Shown one piece after another: positions 53,130-62,480 of a stretch of DNA of 64,000 nucleotides. Position numbers and translations under genes: made by a program. The notes beneath the pieces were generated by a model. It saw only the letters and a list, made by a program, of their open reading frames with translations. It did not search any database and was not told the DNA's origin. The first letter of the stretch is position 1. Every line of letters begins with the position of its first letter. This DNA is from Planctomycetota bacterium (GTDB taxonomy: Bacteria > Planctomycetota > Phycisphaerae > UBA1845), in assembly GCA_029558835.1 (NCBI GenBank), contig JAKQDH010000133.1:1-64000 (forward strand). The letters run 5' to 3'.

Positions 53130-56100
53130 TCAGTCGGCCTCGGCGCTTGAGTGTGAGGCGAGGGTGACGAAGTGGAGTGCGCCCACGGCATCGAGGTCGA
53201 AGCCATAAGCCGCCGTGACGGGTTGTTCGCCTTGGCCGTCGATGCGGACGTAACGCACCTTGGGCAGCCCGGATGTCGCCAGGTCGTAAGACCGGACGAA
53301 GGCGAGGTCCGGGCACGCTTCATCGCCTGGAACGCGCGTGGCCGGTTCGGCGGACGCCGGTACGCTGATGAACGTCGCTGCGTCCGCGCTAACCAGCACG
53401 TTCACGGCGTCGAAATCCGAGCCGCTCCAGCGGGTCTGGTACACGTTGAAGTCCGCACCCGGCTCGTCCACGATGCGCCGGTTGCCGAAATCGAACTCGA
53501 CGATCTGGCCCCCCAACCCCAGCCCGATCTCGTCCGGCGCCCCGAGAAACAACCGGTCGGAGTGCCCGGTTGTGTTGCGGCCGAGAACGCCCGGGAAGGG
53601 GCCGGCGGTGGTGGGTTCCCATGTGGGTACGAGGTCCTCCACCCGATCCGGAGGATACGGCGGCGCGTCGAAAGGACCAACGAAGTGGGTCAGCACCACC
53701 GTCGCGTTATGGTAGATGACCTCGCATGACCCTCCGCCGTGCAGGGCACAGCGTGGCGAGGCGTTCTCGAACCCGCCCAGGACGGCCGTCGCCTGCACCA
53801 CAACCAGCCGGTCGTCATAGGCGGGCTCGAACCCGTCGTGCAGACTCACCCGCAGTTGGCCGCCCAGCAGCACATCCCCCTCGACGTCCAGGCGATCATG
53901 GCACTCCGGGGGGGCGCCGAACGCGTGGACCGCGAGAACGCCGTCCCCGAGGGAGCAGTCTCCCCACACGGTCAGCCGCGCGGGCGGATGTAACGTGGCC
54001 AGGCAAGCGCCCGCATTGCTGAGATCGCCGCGCCAGGTGCCGATCCGCAGGGTGCCGCCGTCCAGAGTGACGATCCCACCCGGCAGGCATTCGAACCGGT
54101 CCACGGCCAGAATGCCGCCCGCCAGGTCGACGTGCGCTTGGCCGAAGAGCCGGAGCGTGTCACCGACGGCCAGGGTGCCGTCGTTTTCGAGCAGGATCGT
54201 AGCCGCACCGCCCGCACCTTCGAACGAGCCGCCGACAAACAGACAACTGCGGCAGACCCAACAGGAGGCTGCGTCGGTGATGAGCAGTCGGCCCACTGCT
54301 CCGCGTTGCCCGGCCAGGGTGCCTCGACGCGACCGCAGCAGTCCGCCGTGCCGCACCTCAGCGATGCCGGTGCCGTGGCGGCCGATTTCGAGGTAGCGGT
54401 CCAACTCACACACCGAGCCACGCCCGCGCACCACCAGCGTGCCCCCGGGCCCTGAACCGAGGCCGATGGTCAGCCCGTCTCCACAGAAGATGCCGGCGCC
54501 GTCAGCGAGCTCCACCGCGGCCTGCCCGCGCCGGCCCACCATGACGGTGCCGCCGCAAAGCAGACGGGCGGCGGGCCCGGTCATCGCAAGCTGACCGACC
54601 GCCTCCGGCTCGCGACCGATGACGCACAACTTCGCGGTCACGGTGCCGCCGCGCTCAACCTGAAGTCTGCCCTCGCCGACGCTTCCCACCGTAAGTTCGA
54701 GGTACTCCGGTGGGACTTCGAGTGTGGATCCACCGCCTCGTACCAGTACCTCTCCCAAGCCCCCGCCGCCGTAGCCCAGCTCCAGCCGCTCCACGGTAAG
54801 CCAGCCGCCGTCCAGCAACTCCACCTTGCCGGTAACCGCGGCGTTGCCGGCGTAGAACCATCCCGAACGGAAGTGCGAGCCCTCGCCCCGGACCGTAAGC
54901 ACGCCGGGAGCGCCGTATCCGACCTGCGTGTGCCGCACCTCCGCGACGGCTCCGTCGGCGAGCACCAGCTCGCCGTGGCCCAGGCTGCCCACGCGGAGCA
55001 ACTCGACGGTGGTCCAGACGGCCCCAGGTCCCTCCACGGTCACGCGCCCCATGCCCTCGTGTTCGCCGCCGATTTCGCTGAGCCGGCTTTGCACTTGGGC
55101 GCCGCCCGGGATGTGTAGCGTGCCTGGCGCATCCCATCCCACGCGCAGCCCGCCGGCCAGCGTGAGACGTTGCCCTGGTTGGAGCGCCAGGTTGCCCTCG
55201 CCGCGGCCATGGGCGTGGCCGATGTCCAACGTGCCCGCCAAGTCCGCCTGCAAGGGAAGTCCCCGGAGTTCATTGACGCGCAGCGCGCTCGCGGCGGGAA
55301 TGTCGGCGGGCACGTTCTGCCCGAGGACGGCCACGTCCACCACCGTCAACCCCTCACCGACCACGGAGGGGTGGAGTCGCTTACGCTGGCCGCTGCGCCA
55401 CGTGGCCGTGATCGCCAGCACGCTCATCACCGTCACTGCCGCGAGCAGCACGATCAGAACGGCGGGCACGCGGTGTCGGCGGAGCCGTTTGCCGATGCGA
55501 TAGCCCACGGAGTCCCGCCGGGCGGCGATCGGCTCGCCGGCCAGGTAGTGGCGGATGTCCTTCGCCAGCTCCGCGGCATCGGCGTAGCGCCGCGCGGGCT
55601 CTTTGGCCAGGCACTTCAGCGTGATGGCGTCCAGCTCGCCGTCGAGGTTCCGCCGTACGGTACTGGGCCGCTGAGGATCGAGGTGCCGGATGCTCTCCAG
55701 GGCTCGGGCCAGCCCGTTCACCGGGTAAGGCAGCCTCCCGGTCAGCAACTGATAGAGAATCACTCCGAGGGCGTACACATCGCTAGGGGCCTCTACGGTA
55801 TCCGGCTGACCGTCGAGCTGCTCGGGACTGGCCCACGGCAGCGTACCCATGAACTCGCCGGTGTGGCTGACCAAGGTAGAGGAGCCGCCCACCCCGCTAC
55901 CGATGACCGTCTTGGCCAGACCGAAGTCGAGGACATGCGGTTGTCCGTCGCGGTCGACGAGAATGTTGCCCGGCTTCAGGTCCCGATGGATGACGCCGCG
56001 CTGGTGCGCGTAGCCGACAGCCTCCGCAATCGCGGCGAAGAGGGTCAGCCGCGGGGTGAGCAAATAGGCGGGGACGCCTCCAGCCCAGCGGCAGATGTCG

Positions 56101-56534
56101 TCCGCGCCGGCCGCCTTCGCCACGGACAGTGGTCCCCAACCGCACGCCTCGCCCCCACCATCAATCAGCTTGTCCAGGCCGACGCCGTCGATGTACTCCA
56201 TGACGTAGTAGGGTTGGCCGTCGTCCGTCACGCCGCGGTCGTAGAGCCGGACGATGTGGGGGTGCTGGAACGCGGCGATCACGTCCACTTCGCGGTTGAA
56301 CCGACTCACCTGTTGGCGGGAGAGCCAGGCTCCGCCGGGCAGGACCTTGACGGCCACCCGGCGTCGCGTGGACACCTGGGTGGCCAGATAGACCACGCCC
56401 TGCCCGCCGCGGCGCAGGAGGTGCCACTCCGCGAAGCCAGGGATGCCGGGACGCGCCGGTGGCGACCAGTGGCTCTCGCGCACGGCCGCCAGGAGCAACC
56501 CCTCGTGGCTGTACCACTCTGATCCCGCGTTCAT
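53130..56534 (-). CDS. Membrane Ser/Thr protein kinase fused to a large extracellular beta-rich sensor
   Basis: A 1134-residue protein. Residues ~30-330 form an active-looking Hanks-type kinase: ATP-binding VAVKVL Lys (~61), HRDLKPGN (~183), DFGLA (~203) and the EFMGTLPWASPE activation region. A membrane helix at ~355-378 (VLIVLLAAVTVMSVLAIT) leads outside. About 570 residues follow of Gly-rich strand repeats (LTVRGEGSHF, GHGELVLADGAV and similar), the pattern of autotransporter-like beta-helices, then a last domain (~950-1134) with VEFDFGNRRIVDEPGADF and VRYVRIDGQG. The sigma factor gene upstream is probably its partner. Confidence 0.85.
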   Translation of the reverse strand: MNAGSEWYSHEGLLLAAVRESHWSPPARPGIPGFAEWHLLRRGGQGVVYLATQVSTRRRVAVKVLPGGAWLSRQQVSRFNREVDVIAAFQHPHIVRLYDRGVTDDGQPYYVMEYIDGVGLDKLIDGGGEACGWGPLSVAKAAGADDICRWAGGVPAYLLTPRLTLFAAIAEAVGYAHQRGVIHRDLKPGNILVDRDGQPHVLDFGLAKTVIGSGVGGSSTLVSHTGEFMGTLPWASPEQLDGQPDTVEAPSDVYALGVILYQLLTGRLPYPVNGLARALESIRHLDPQRPSTVRRNLDGELDAITLKCLAKEPARRYADAAELAKDIRHYLAGEPIAARRDSVGYRIGKRLRRHRVPAVLIVLLAAVTVMSVLAITATWRSGQRKRLHPSVVGEGLTVVDVAVLGQNVPADIPAASALRVNELRGLPLQADLAGTLDIGHAHGRGEGNLALQPGQRLTLAGGLRVGWDAPGTLHIPGGAQVQSRLSEIGGEHEGMGRVTVEGPGAVWTTVELLRVGSLGHGELVLADGAVAEVRHTQVGYGAPGVLTVRGEGSHFRSGWFYAGNAAVTGKVELLDGGWLTVERLELGYGGGGLGEVLVRGGGSTLEVPPEYLELTVGSVGEGRLQVERGGTVTAKLCVIGREPEAVGQLAMTGPAARLLCGGTVMVGRRGQAAVELADGAGIFCGDGLTIGLGSGPGGTLVVRGRGSVCELDRYLEIGRHGTGIAEVRHGGLLRSRRGTLAGQRGAVGRLLITDAASCWVCRSCLFVGGSFEGAGGAATILLENDGTLAVGDTLRLFGQAHVDLAGGILAVDRFECLPGGIVTLDGGTLRIGTWRGDLSNAGACLATLHPPARLTVWGDCSLGDGVLAVHAFGAPPECHDRLDVEGDVLLGGQLRVSLHDGFEPAYDDRLVVVQATAVLGGFENASPRCALHGGGSCEVIYHNATVVLTHFVGPFDAPPYPPDRVEDLVPTWEPTTAGPFPGVLGRNTTGHSDRLFLGAPDEIGLGLGGQIVEFDFGNRRIVDEPGADFNVYQTRWSGSDFDAVNVLVSADAATFISVPASAEPATRVPGDEACPDLAFVRSYDLATSGLPKVRYVRIDGQGEQPVTAAYGFDLDAVGALHFVTLASHSSAEAD

Positions 56535-56757
56535 GTCCCCTTTGCCCGCATGACGGCACGCCCCAGGGAGCCCGGAGTTCGGGCAAGGGCGGTACCGTCG
56601 AGCGCGACGCCGCTCCGCCGGCGCCCGGGTGCCACATCAGCGTGCGTGAGTCCGCGCCGCCAGCGAGCCGCGGGCTTGCTCCCCTTGACGCCGAGTGTCA
56701 AGGGCAGCCCGCGCCCTGCGGCGGCACCCTGAATGTCGCACCATTGCGCTCGGTCCG

Positions 56758-57351
56758 TTAGCCTTCCTCCTCCACTTGGCGTTCCACGATTTGCGTGAGG
56801 CGTTTCAGAATGCGCGACTTCGCCTGATACACCTGACTCACGCTCAGCCCAAGGGCGGCCGCAATCGCCTGCGCATCCTGACCTTCCACCGCGTACCGTT
56901 GGAACGCCCGGAGGTCGGACTGGCTGAACTCCATATCGATCACGCGCATGGCCTGGCGGACGTGGTAGGCGCGCCACTCCAGCTCCCAGGTGTCCTCGAT
57001 ACCGGTGCTCCCACCCGCCGCGCGCGCGGTCTGCTCAACCTGACTTAGGTCCGCGACCCTGCCCTTCTGACACAAAAACCGGGTGATCGAATGCAGAGTG
57101 GCGGTCTTCAGGTATCCGCGAAAGCGGCCCTTCCGCCGGTCGTAGGTGAAATCGCGCATCGCCCGCGCCACCGAGAGGAGGACATCCTGCACTACATCGT
57201 CGCAGTCGGCGGATTGCAGGCCTCGACGCTGGGCGAAGCCTCGGATCAGCTCGCCGTACCGCTCCTGGAACTCCTCCCAGGCCGGGGCGTCCGCGGCGTC
57301 GGCCAACCGGGCGAGGAGGGTGGCGTGGGTGGTGGTCGGCTCGGCCCGCAT
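56758..57351 (-). CDS. ECF sigma factor (planctomycete type)
   Basis: RNA polymerase sigma-70 factor of the extracytoplasmic function group, 197 residues. Region 2 is in RRGLQSADCDDVVQDVLLSVARAM, with the DFTYDRRKGRFRGYLKTAT sigma2.4-like end. Region 4 is GQDAQAIAAALGLSVSQVYQAKSRILKRL, a helix-turn-helix for the -35 element. Start ATG 57351, though a longer frame exists. It lies upstream of the kinase gene on the same strand. No anti-sigma gene is visible, so the kinase may control it directly (inference). Confidence 0.88.
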   Translation of the reverse strand: MRAEPTTTHATLLARLADAADAPAWEEFQERYGELIRGFAQRRGLQSADCDDVVQDVLLSVARAMRDFTYDRRKGRFRGYLKTATLHSITRFLCQKGRVADLSQVEQTARAAGGSTGIEDTWELEWRAYHVRQAMRVIDMEFSQSDLRAFQRYAVEGQDAQAIAAALGLSVSQVYQAKSRILKRLTQIVERQVEEEG

Positions 57352-57687
57352 GCCGTCCAGTATACCAAGCGGTGTCCGAGGATGGAGGCGCCCGTCCCGA
57401 AACACCTGCGGGTCTCCCACGCGCGACTCCGGGAGGGCGACGGGGGGTTGCCCGCTGCTCGGTGCTCGCGGGGTCGCACCTGCCCTCAGCCTTCCTGCCG
57501 GCGGTCGGTGGGCGTCGCCCCGCGAGGCACCGACAGTGCCGCCCGGAGTACCGTGCCGGTGATCCGGACCGTGCCGAGCCTGCTTGGCCGGGGGCGGAGG
57601 AACGTCAACGAAGGCGGTGTGGATCCGTGCGTCCGCGTGGGGTCTCCCGCGTGGCGCCGGGAACGTGTGGGGCGAGGCGTGCATGCG
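57352..57687. other. Intergenic region between flagellin and sigma factor genes
   Basis: About 330 bases without a supported gene. The right edge holds the flagellin terminator hairpin; the remainder shows no repeat or promoter that I can point to. Confidence 0.4.
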
Positions 57688-57720
57688 AGCGGGCCGGAGA
57701 GGACTGCTCTCCGGCCCGCT
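57688..57720 (-). terminator. 14-bp perfect hairpin after the flagellin gene
   Basis: AGCGGGCCGGAGAG (57688-57701) pairs perfectly with CTCTCCGGCCCGCT (57707-57720), with a 5-base GACTG loop. It lies ~37 bases downstream of the flagellin stop on the minus strand. There is no T-run, so it may act as a factor-dependent stop or as 3' mRNA protection of an abundant transcript. Confidence 0.6.
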
Positions 57721-57756
57721 GCACCACCCCAAGACCTATCGTTACGTCGCGCGCAC

Positions 57757-59232
57757 TTAGCCCAGCAGGGCGAGGATCTGGGACGCCTGCTGATTGACGA
57801 CGCCCATCAGGGAGATGCTGGACTGCACGAGCACGCTCTGACGGTTGAGTTCGGTGACGGCCGTAGCATAGTCGGTATCCGCGATGATGCTCACGGCGTT
57901 GCTCAAACCGGACTGGGAGGCTTGCAGGGAGTTGATCGCACTGCCGACCTGGTACTTCTGGAAGCCGCCCAGTCGCCCGCGAACGTTGGCCACTTCCGCG
58001 ATGGCGGCCTTGACCGAATTGAGGGCTCCGGCCACGTCGTCTTTCAGAGAGATCGAGCCGCCGGACTTCAGTTCGCTCAGGCGGGTGGTGCCGTTGCCGC
58101 CGGCGAGCTCGTAGGTGGCGAGGGAGTCTAGGCCGATCGTCGCCCGGGTGCTGCCGGTGGTGCCCAACTGGAACGTCGCCCCGCCTGCGGCCTTGACCGT
58201 GAAGGTCGTCGTCGGGCTGACCGTGGTGCCGCTGCCGAAGTCGCTGGAGAGCGTGAACGACAGACTGATGCCGCCCCCGTTGTAGTGGACATCGAGCCCG
58301 TCCACGCCCGCCGTCTGGCCGTTGACCTGAATATCGGCATCGCTGCCGAACGTCTTGGCCGTGTGTTGCAGATCGTTGCCGGTGCCGTCGGCGGTGGTAG
58401 TGGACCCGTAGCTGCCATTGACTACCCCCCCGGAAAGCACCTTCACGCTCACGAACTCCGCCTCGCCGAACTGCGTGGAGTTCAGGGAGAGGAAGGTGGA
58501 GGCTTCGATGGCGGACACGCCGGTCTGGTCCTTCACGCGGTTGACGGCCGCCACGATCTCGGCGGAACTCGAACCGCTGCCGATGTTGATCGTGGTCGCT
58601 CCGAGGGAGCCCTCGATGAGCAGTTCGGTATCCCCGTGTGTCCGGACCGTACTGCCGTTCCCCATGGCCGCCAGCGAAGCCGAGGCGAGGGAGGCCGACG
58701 CCACCCGCGTCACGGTGATCGTCGTATCGCTGGTCGAGTTGCTGCGCGAGTAGACGCGCAGGTCCTCGATGTCGGTGTTGGTGAGTACGCCGGCCGTCTG
58801 GATGCCGAACGACCCATCCAGGAGCCGCTTGCCGTTGAAGTTCGTGGTCTGCACGATGCGGTCGATGGCCGCCAGCAGATCGTCGACCTGCGCCTGGTTG
58901 GTGGCGATCTCCGCGTCGGTCAGCCCCGCATCGCTGGTGGAGGCGGAAACCAGCGACTGGATCTGGTTGAGCAGGTTGCCGATCTCGCCCAGCGAGGCAT
59001 CGGCGACCCCCAGCATCGCGTCGGAGCGCTGGTTGTTGCTCAAGGCGGCATTCACCGCCGAGAGCTCGGACTTGAGCCCTTCCCAGGCAATCAGACCGGC
59101 AGGGTCGTCCTTGCCGGAGTTGATGCGCCGCCCGGTGGATAGCTGCGTCGTCACCGCCGCTTGGGCCGCCGAGTTCCGGTTGAGGATGTTCAGCAGGTTG
59201 GTGGCGTTCGTGTTGGTAATCGTCAATGCCAT
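57757..59232 (-). CDS. Flagellin
   Basis: A 491-residue flagellar filament protein. ATG 59232 follows AAGGGAG. The conserved N-terminal D0/D1 helix (ALTITNTNATNLLNILNRNS, then LSTGRRINSGKDDPAGL) and C-terminal D0 (DYATAVTELNRQSVLVQSSIS, ending in QASQILALLG) are both intact. The middle (~140-400) is a variable Thr/Ser/Gly-rich exposed domain. No other flagellar gene is in the window, so it is expressed on its own, as is common for filament genes. Confidence 0.93.
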   Translation of the reverse strand: MALTITNTNATNLLNILNRNSAAQAAVTTQLSTGRRINSGKDDPAGLIAWEGLKSELSAVNAALSNNQRSDAMLGVADASLGEIGNLLNQIQSLVSASTSDAGLTDAEIATNQAQVDDLLAAIDRIVQTTNFNGKRLLDGSFGIQTAGVLTNTDIEDLRVYSRSNSTSDTTITVTRVASASLASASLAAMGNGSTVRTHGDTELLIEGSLGATTINIGSGSSSAEIVAAVNRVKDQTGVSAIEASTFLSLNSTQFGEAEFVSVKVLSGGVVNGSYGSTTTADGTGNDLQHTAKTFGSDADIQVNGQTAGVDGLDVHYNGGGISLSFTLSSDFGSGTTVSPTTTFTVKAAGGATFQLGTTGSTRATIGLDSLATYELAGGNGTTRLSELKSGGSISLKDDVAGALNSVKAAIAEVANVRGRLGGFQKYQVGSAINSLQASQSGLSNAVSIIADTDYATAVTELNRQSVLVQSSISLMGVVNQQASQILALLG

Positions 59233-59807
59233 TGGTCGTACTCCCTTGCGGGCCACCGGCGGTGGCTCGTGGTGGTGTCAACTCGCGTCAACCCGAAACT
59301 AGGATATAAAAAACACGTGGGCAAACGGGTTGTGCTTTCGCGTGCCTTAACCACTCTGCCGGGGGCGCCAGGCGCGATTTCCGTCAAATATTCCTGTGCG
59401 GAGCCAACGTCCGCTTTTCCTGTCGGAAGGCCAATTCGCAGCGTCATTGGAGCAAAGCGGGGTTTCGTGAAGGGGACGCCACCGGCGAGCGGGACAGGAG
59501 TGCGGCACCGCCGCAGCCGCGTGAGCTTGGCGGCAGGCTCCTGCGCCCGCGGGGCGGAGTGGGTGGTAGCGCATGGCCCTGCCTGCGCAGCTCACCGGGC
59601 GTTCTGACTATTAGTAAGGATACCTGACATAGCCTCTCTCCTCTTCGGGGCGTGAACGCGACAAGGGAGAGGGCGAGTTGACTTGATTATCGCTCGTTGC
59701 CCGGTGAACAGAGAGTGGTAGACCGTCAAGCAGGTCCGCCGAATCGGGGAACCAACCGGCGGGCGCGGCGTGGCGGCACTGAGGTAGGTGTTGAGCGCCG
59801 GGTGCAC
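59233..59807. other. Gene-free region upstream of flagellin
   Basis: About 575 bases with no supported gene. The flagellin promoter should be just right of 59232; an AT-rich patch at ~59300-59315 (GGATATAAAAAACACG) is a candidate core, but I cannot fit a sigma28 or sigma54 consensus. A short pyrimidine-rich stretch at 59628-59680 resembles generic GC-genome intergenic sequence. Confidence 0.4.
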
Positions 59808-60019
59808 CGTGGGTGGGCATGCCCGTGTCCTTGGGGGCGTTCTTGCTTTCCCCACCCTCACCCTCGCCTTTCTCCCTGCGAGGGGGTGGAGTCACCAGCC
59901 GCCTACACGCTCCCCCCGGCGGGGGCGAGCGGACCGCACCCACGCTACACACGGACGCGCTACGCGGGGCCCTGCCACCCCGCGCCCGCGGTCGGCTTGC
60001 CGATTTAGTGGAGCTACTT
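59808..60019 (-). repeat. Dispersed palindromic repeat, copy 4 (inverted, diverged)
   Basis: Read on the minus strand it starts GTAGCTCCACTAAATCGGCA at 60018 and continues through GGGGTGGCAGGGCC, matching the order of words in the copy at 60997-61155. Its other end contains GGGCATGCCCACCC near 59815, like the right arm of copy 1. About 100 bases of pyrimidine-rich sequence interrupt it. It stands in inverted orientation to copy 5, with pyrF between them. Confidence 0.45.
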
Positions 60020-60031
60020 GGGGCCCGACCG

Positions 60032-60964
60032 TCACCGACCGGTAACGGCGCGCAGCTCGATGATGAATTGCCGGGCGGCGGCCGCGACTGCCCCGCGCCA
60101 ATCACGGCGGTCCGCGACCGTCTCATAGGCATACAGGACGCTGCGCGAAGCATTGACGATCGCGCCGCGGCCGTCCGATGTGAAACAGCCGCGCACGTCC
60201 GCTGCCCCGCGGCCCTGGGCGCCGAACCCCGGCACCAGGAAGAAACACTGGGGCATCGCCGCCCGCACGGTCGCCACGTCTGCGGCCGCGCCCGGCGACA
60301 CCACCGCCCCCACGGCGCTGAAGCCCGCGGCCCCGATAAGCCCCGGTGCGCTCGCCCACTCGTTTACGAGCTGCGCCACCCGCAGGCAGAATGGTTGACC
60401 ATCGACCAGCTTCAAGCCCTGCAACTGGACTGCCGAGGCGTTACTGGTCTGGACCAGCACGAACACGCCGCGTCCGCAGGTGCGCGCCACGTCCACAAAC
60501 GGCCCGACCCCGTCGTACCCCAAATAAGGATTCACGGTGACGGCGTCCGGTGTCGCGGCCGACGACGTGTTTCCCTGGGCAACCGGGGCAAGGTGGGCCG
60601 CGGCGTACTGGGTGGTCGAATGCCCGATGTCCGCACGCTTGACGTCACCGATAACCAGCAGCCCGCGGTCCCGCGCCGCCTGCACCACCTCATAAAAAGC
60701 GTGCCATCCCGGTGTGTGATAACGCTCGAAGAACGCGCTGTTGATCTTGACCACGGGTACCAGCTCGGCCACCGCGTCCAACACGCCCAGGCAGAACTCC
60801 TGAAGCGCCCCCGCGCCCGTCGCGTCATCCGGCACGCCCGCACCGCCGTGCGCCCGCCGGATCGGCTCCGGCAGGCGATCCCATAACGGATCCAGCCCCA
60901 CGCACGCCGGTGTGCGCTTCGCTTCCACGGCCGCCCACAGTCGATCACCGAACAACTCAGTCAC
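60032..60964 (-). CDS. pyrF: Orotidine 5'-phosphate decarboxylase
   Basis: Last step of UMP synthesis; 310 residues, matching the long (type 2) OMP decarboxylases. GTG 60964 is preceded by GGGAGAGG; the longer frame runs into repeat sequence. CVGLDPLWDRLP opens the barrel, VVKINSAFFERY holds the substrate Lys, GDVKRADIGHSTTQYA is the catalytic Asp-x-Lys-x2-Asp motif, and LVPGFGAQGRGAADV binds phosphate. Inverted copies of a dispersed repeat lie on both sides of this single gene. Confidence 0.93.
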   Translation of the reverse strand: MTELFGDRLWAAVEAKRTPACVGLDPLWDRLPEPIRRAHGGAGVPDDATGAGALQEFCLGVLDAVAELVPVVKINSAFFERYHTPGWHAFYEVVQAARDRGLLVIGDVKRADIGHSTTQYAAAHLAPVAQGNTSSAATPDAVTVNPYLGYDGVGPFVDVARTCGRGVFVLVQTSNASAVQLQGLKLVDGQPFCLRVAQLVNEWASAPGLIGAAGFSAVGAVVSPGAAADVATVRAAMPQCFFLVPGFGAQGRGAADVRGCFTSDGRGAIVNASRSVLYAYETVADRRDWRGAVAAAARQFIIELRAVTGR

Positions 60965-60996
60965 CGGTTTCCTCTCCCAAAGACCGGGCTGGGGAT

Positions 60997-61155
60997 TAAG
61001 TAGCTCCACTTGGCGGGGAAACCGACCGGCGGTGTGGGGTGGCACGGCCAAGCGCAGCGCCGCCATGCTCTCTGCCGCGACCGACGCTACCGTCGGCATC
61101 AGCAGGCCTGCCTGGCTGCCGGGAGGCGGGTGCCTCCGGCTGGGGCGGGTCTCCC
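60997..61155 (+). repeat. Dispersed palindromic repeat, copy 5
   Basis: AAGTAGCTCCAC (60998-61009) is followed by GGGGAAACCGACCGGCGG and the left arm GGTGGCACGGCCAAGCGCAG at about 61039, nearly identical to copy 3 near 46273. The right half has diverged (GCCTCCGGCTGGGGCGG). The 12-mer GTGGAGCTACTT at 60008-60019, its exact complement, belongs to the inverted copy on the other side of pyrF. Confidence 0.6.
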
Positions 61156-61499
61156 TCCGGTCTTCCCTTCTGCGTCGTCCTATCTGGCGCCCCCGCCTCG
61201 GACCTCGATCCGGGCGGTGCGTTCCCCATATCTCCGTGGTTCAGACGAGCTGCACCATACGAAGATGGGGGCTGGTCGGCAAGCACCGCGCCTGGCGGGG
61301 GGTCTACGTGCTCTGCGGGCGCAGGTGACCGGAGAACGCGCGACGGGCGGGGCGGCGGACGGATCGCCGCGTCCTTGTTACTCAAGTCCGTGTCGAAGAA
61401 ACGGTGCCGATGATCCGAGCCGCGACCGTCAGGGAGCGGGCGTGTCGGCACCGGCAGCGCACGTTCGGGTAGGCTGGTAGAGAGCACCTCGGCGGGTTG
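61156..61499. other. Gene-free stretch between repeat copy 5 and the Arg-rich gene
   Basis: About 340 bases without a supported gene or recognisable element. Confidence 0.4.
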
Positions 61500-61994
61500 T
61501 CAGGTACCCGGCTGGTCCTTCCGGATGACGTGCTGGTCGGACGCCAACACTTCCGCGCTGCTGGCGGTGTTGATGTGCCCGGCCCGCGGGGCGACCTTGC
61601 GGTAGCCCAGGTACTGAATGATCTCGAAGACTTCCGACCAGCTCGGAAACGGCCGCTCGTTGATACGCTTGTACTCGTCGAGGGCCATGATGAACTCGAG
61701 CAGTTCCCCGGTGATTTCGCCCTCCTCGGCCGCCCGGCGCACCTCCCCCCGCCGGCGGCCCGGCCCGCGCCGGCGGTCCATGCCGGTCCGGCGCTCGACC
61801 CCGCTGCGTCGTTCACTGCTGCGGCGGCGTCCCCCCTGCGCCCGCCGGTCCACCGCTACCGGTTCTTCCTGCGATGCGGACTCAAGCGGCGCTTGGGCCT
61901 GCGCCTCGGACGTATCGAACTCGCTCGCCGGCGGCTGCGCCACCGGCGCCTCCTGCTCGGTTTCCACTGGTTTGCAGGTTGCGGGGCCGCTCAT
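61500..61994 (-). CDS. Unknown protein with Arg-rich repeats
   Basis: A 164-residue protein. A Glu/Ala/Gln-rich N-terminus (~1-48) is followed by an Arg-rich segment with repeated 'RRSG/RRTG/RRRG' units (~50-85; RRSGVERRTGMDRRRG), then a helical C-terminus (ITGELLEFIMALDEYKRINE, FPSWSEVFEIIQYLGYRKV) that looks like the conserved part. I do not recognise it. The basic block could bind nucleic acid or phospholipid, and 'DRR' repeats occur in planctomycete proteins linked to PilZ domains (memory, not verified). Confidence 0.68.
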   Translation of the reverse strand: MSGPATCKPVETEQEAPVAQPPASEFDTSEAQAQAPLESASQEEPVAVDRRAQGGRRRSSERRSGVERRTGMDRRRGPGRRRGEVRRAAEEGEITGELLEFIMALDEYKRINERPFPSWSEVFEIIQYLGYRKVAPRAGHINTASSAEVLASDQHVIRKDQPGT

Positions 61995-62480
61995 GGTCTG
62001 GATCTCCGGATAGGGGCAACGTCTCTTGGGGGTTGTGCCCCTCCTCCCCGCGCGCTTCCCAATGGGTGCCGGCTCAGACGCCGGCGCGCGCCCCGACTCT
62101 CCAACCTATCGGCGGGCCTGCTCCACGGGTTGATCGGTCAACTGAATGTGACCTGGGAAGACTGTCCCGGGGCAGCGACTTGCCCCCCGGGGCGACGCAA
62201 GTTATCGCTCCCCGTTCTGCGGCGCCCGTGTCCACGTGCTTTCAGGCAACCTGGACGCCACCGGTACGAGAGAATGGCGCCCCGCGTCAACGAGCCACTG
62301 ACGGTCGCGGCGTGCCTTCGCCCGGTGAAAGGCGCTCCTCGGGGCGGACGACAGAGCCCGCCCGGGCCCACACCCCACCGGGAGCCGGGAGGCACACCTG
62401 CGCCTGCCCTCGCTCCCGCGCGCCGACGGGTATCGACGGGCTCGGCAGCCTCGGGCCCAACCCCCCATCGGCCTTGGCGT
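61995..62480. other. Gene-free stretch between lepB and the Arg-rich gene
   Basis: About 490 bases. Overlapping shadow frames on both strands have no protein character. No T-run terminator, repeat or RNA feature seen. Confidence 0.4.

Noticed and set aside
59290..59340. Possible flagellar (sigma28) promoter for flagellin
   Set aside because: No TAAA-15-GCCGATAA or TGGC-N5-TTGC match could be placed; an AT-rich patch alone is not enough.
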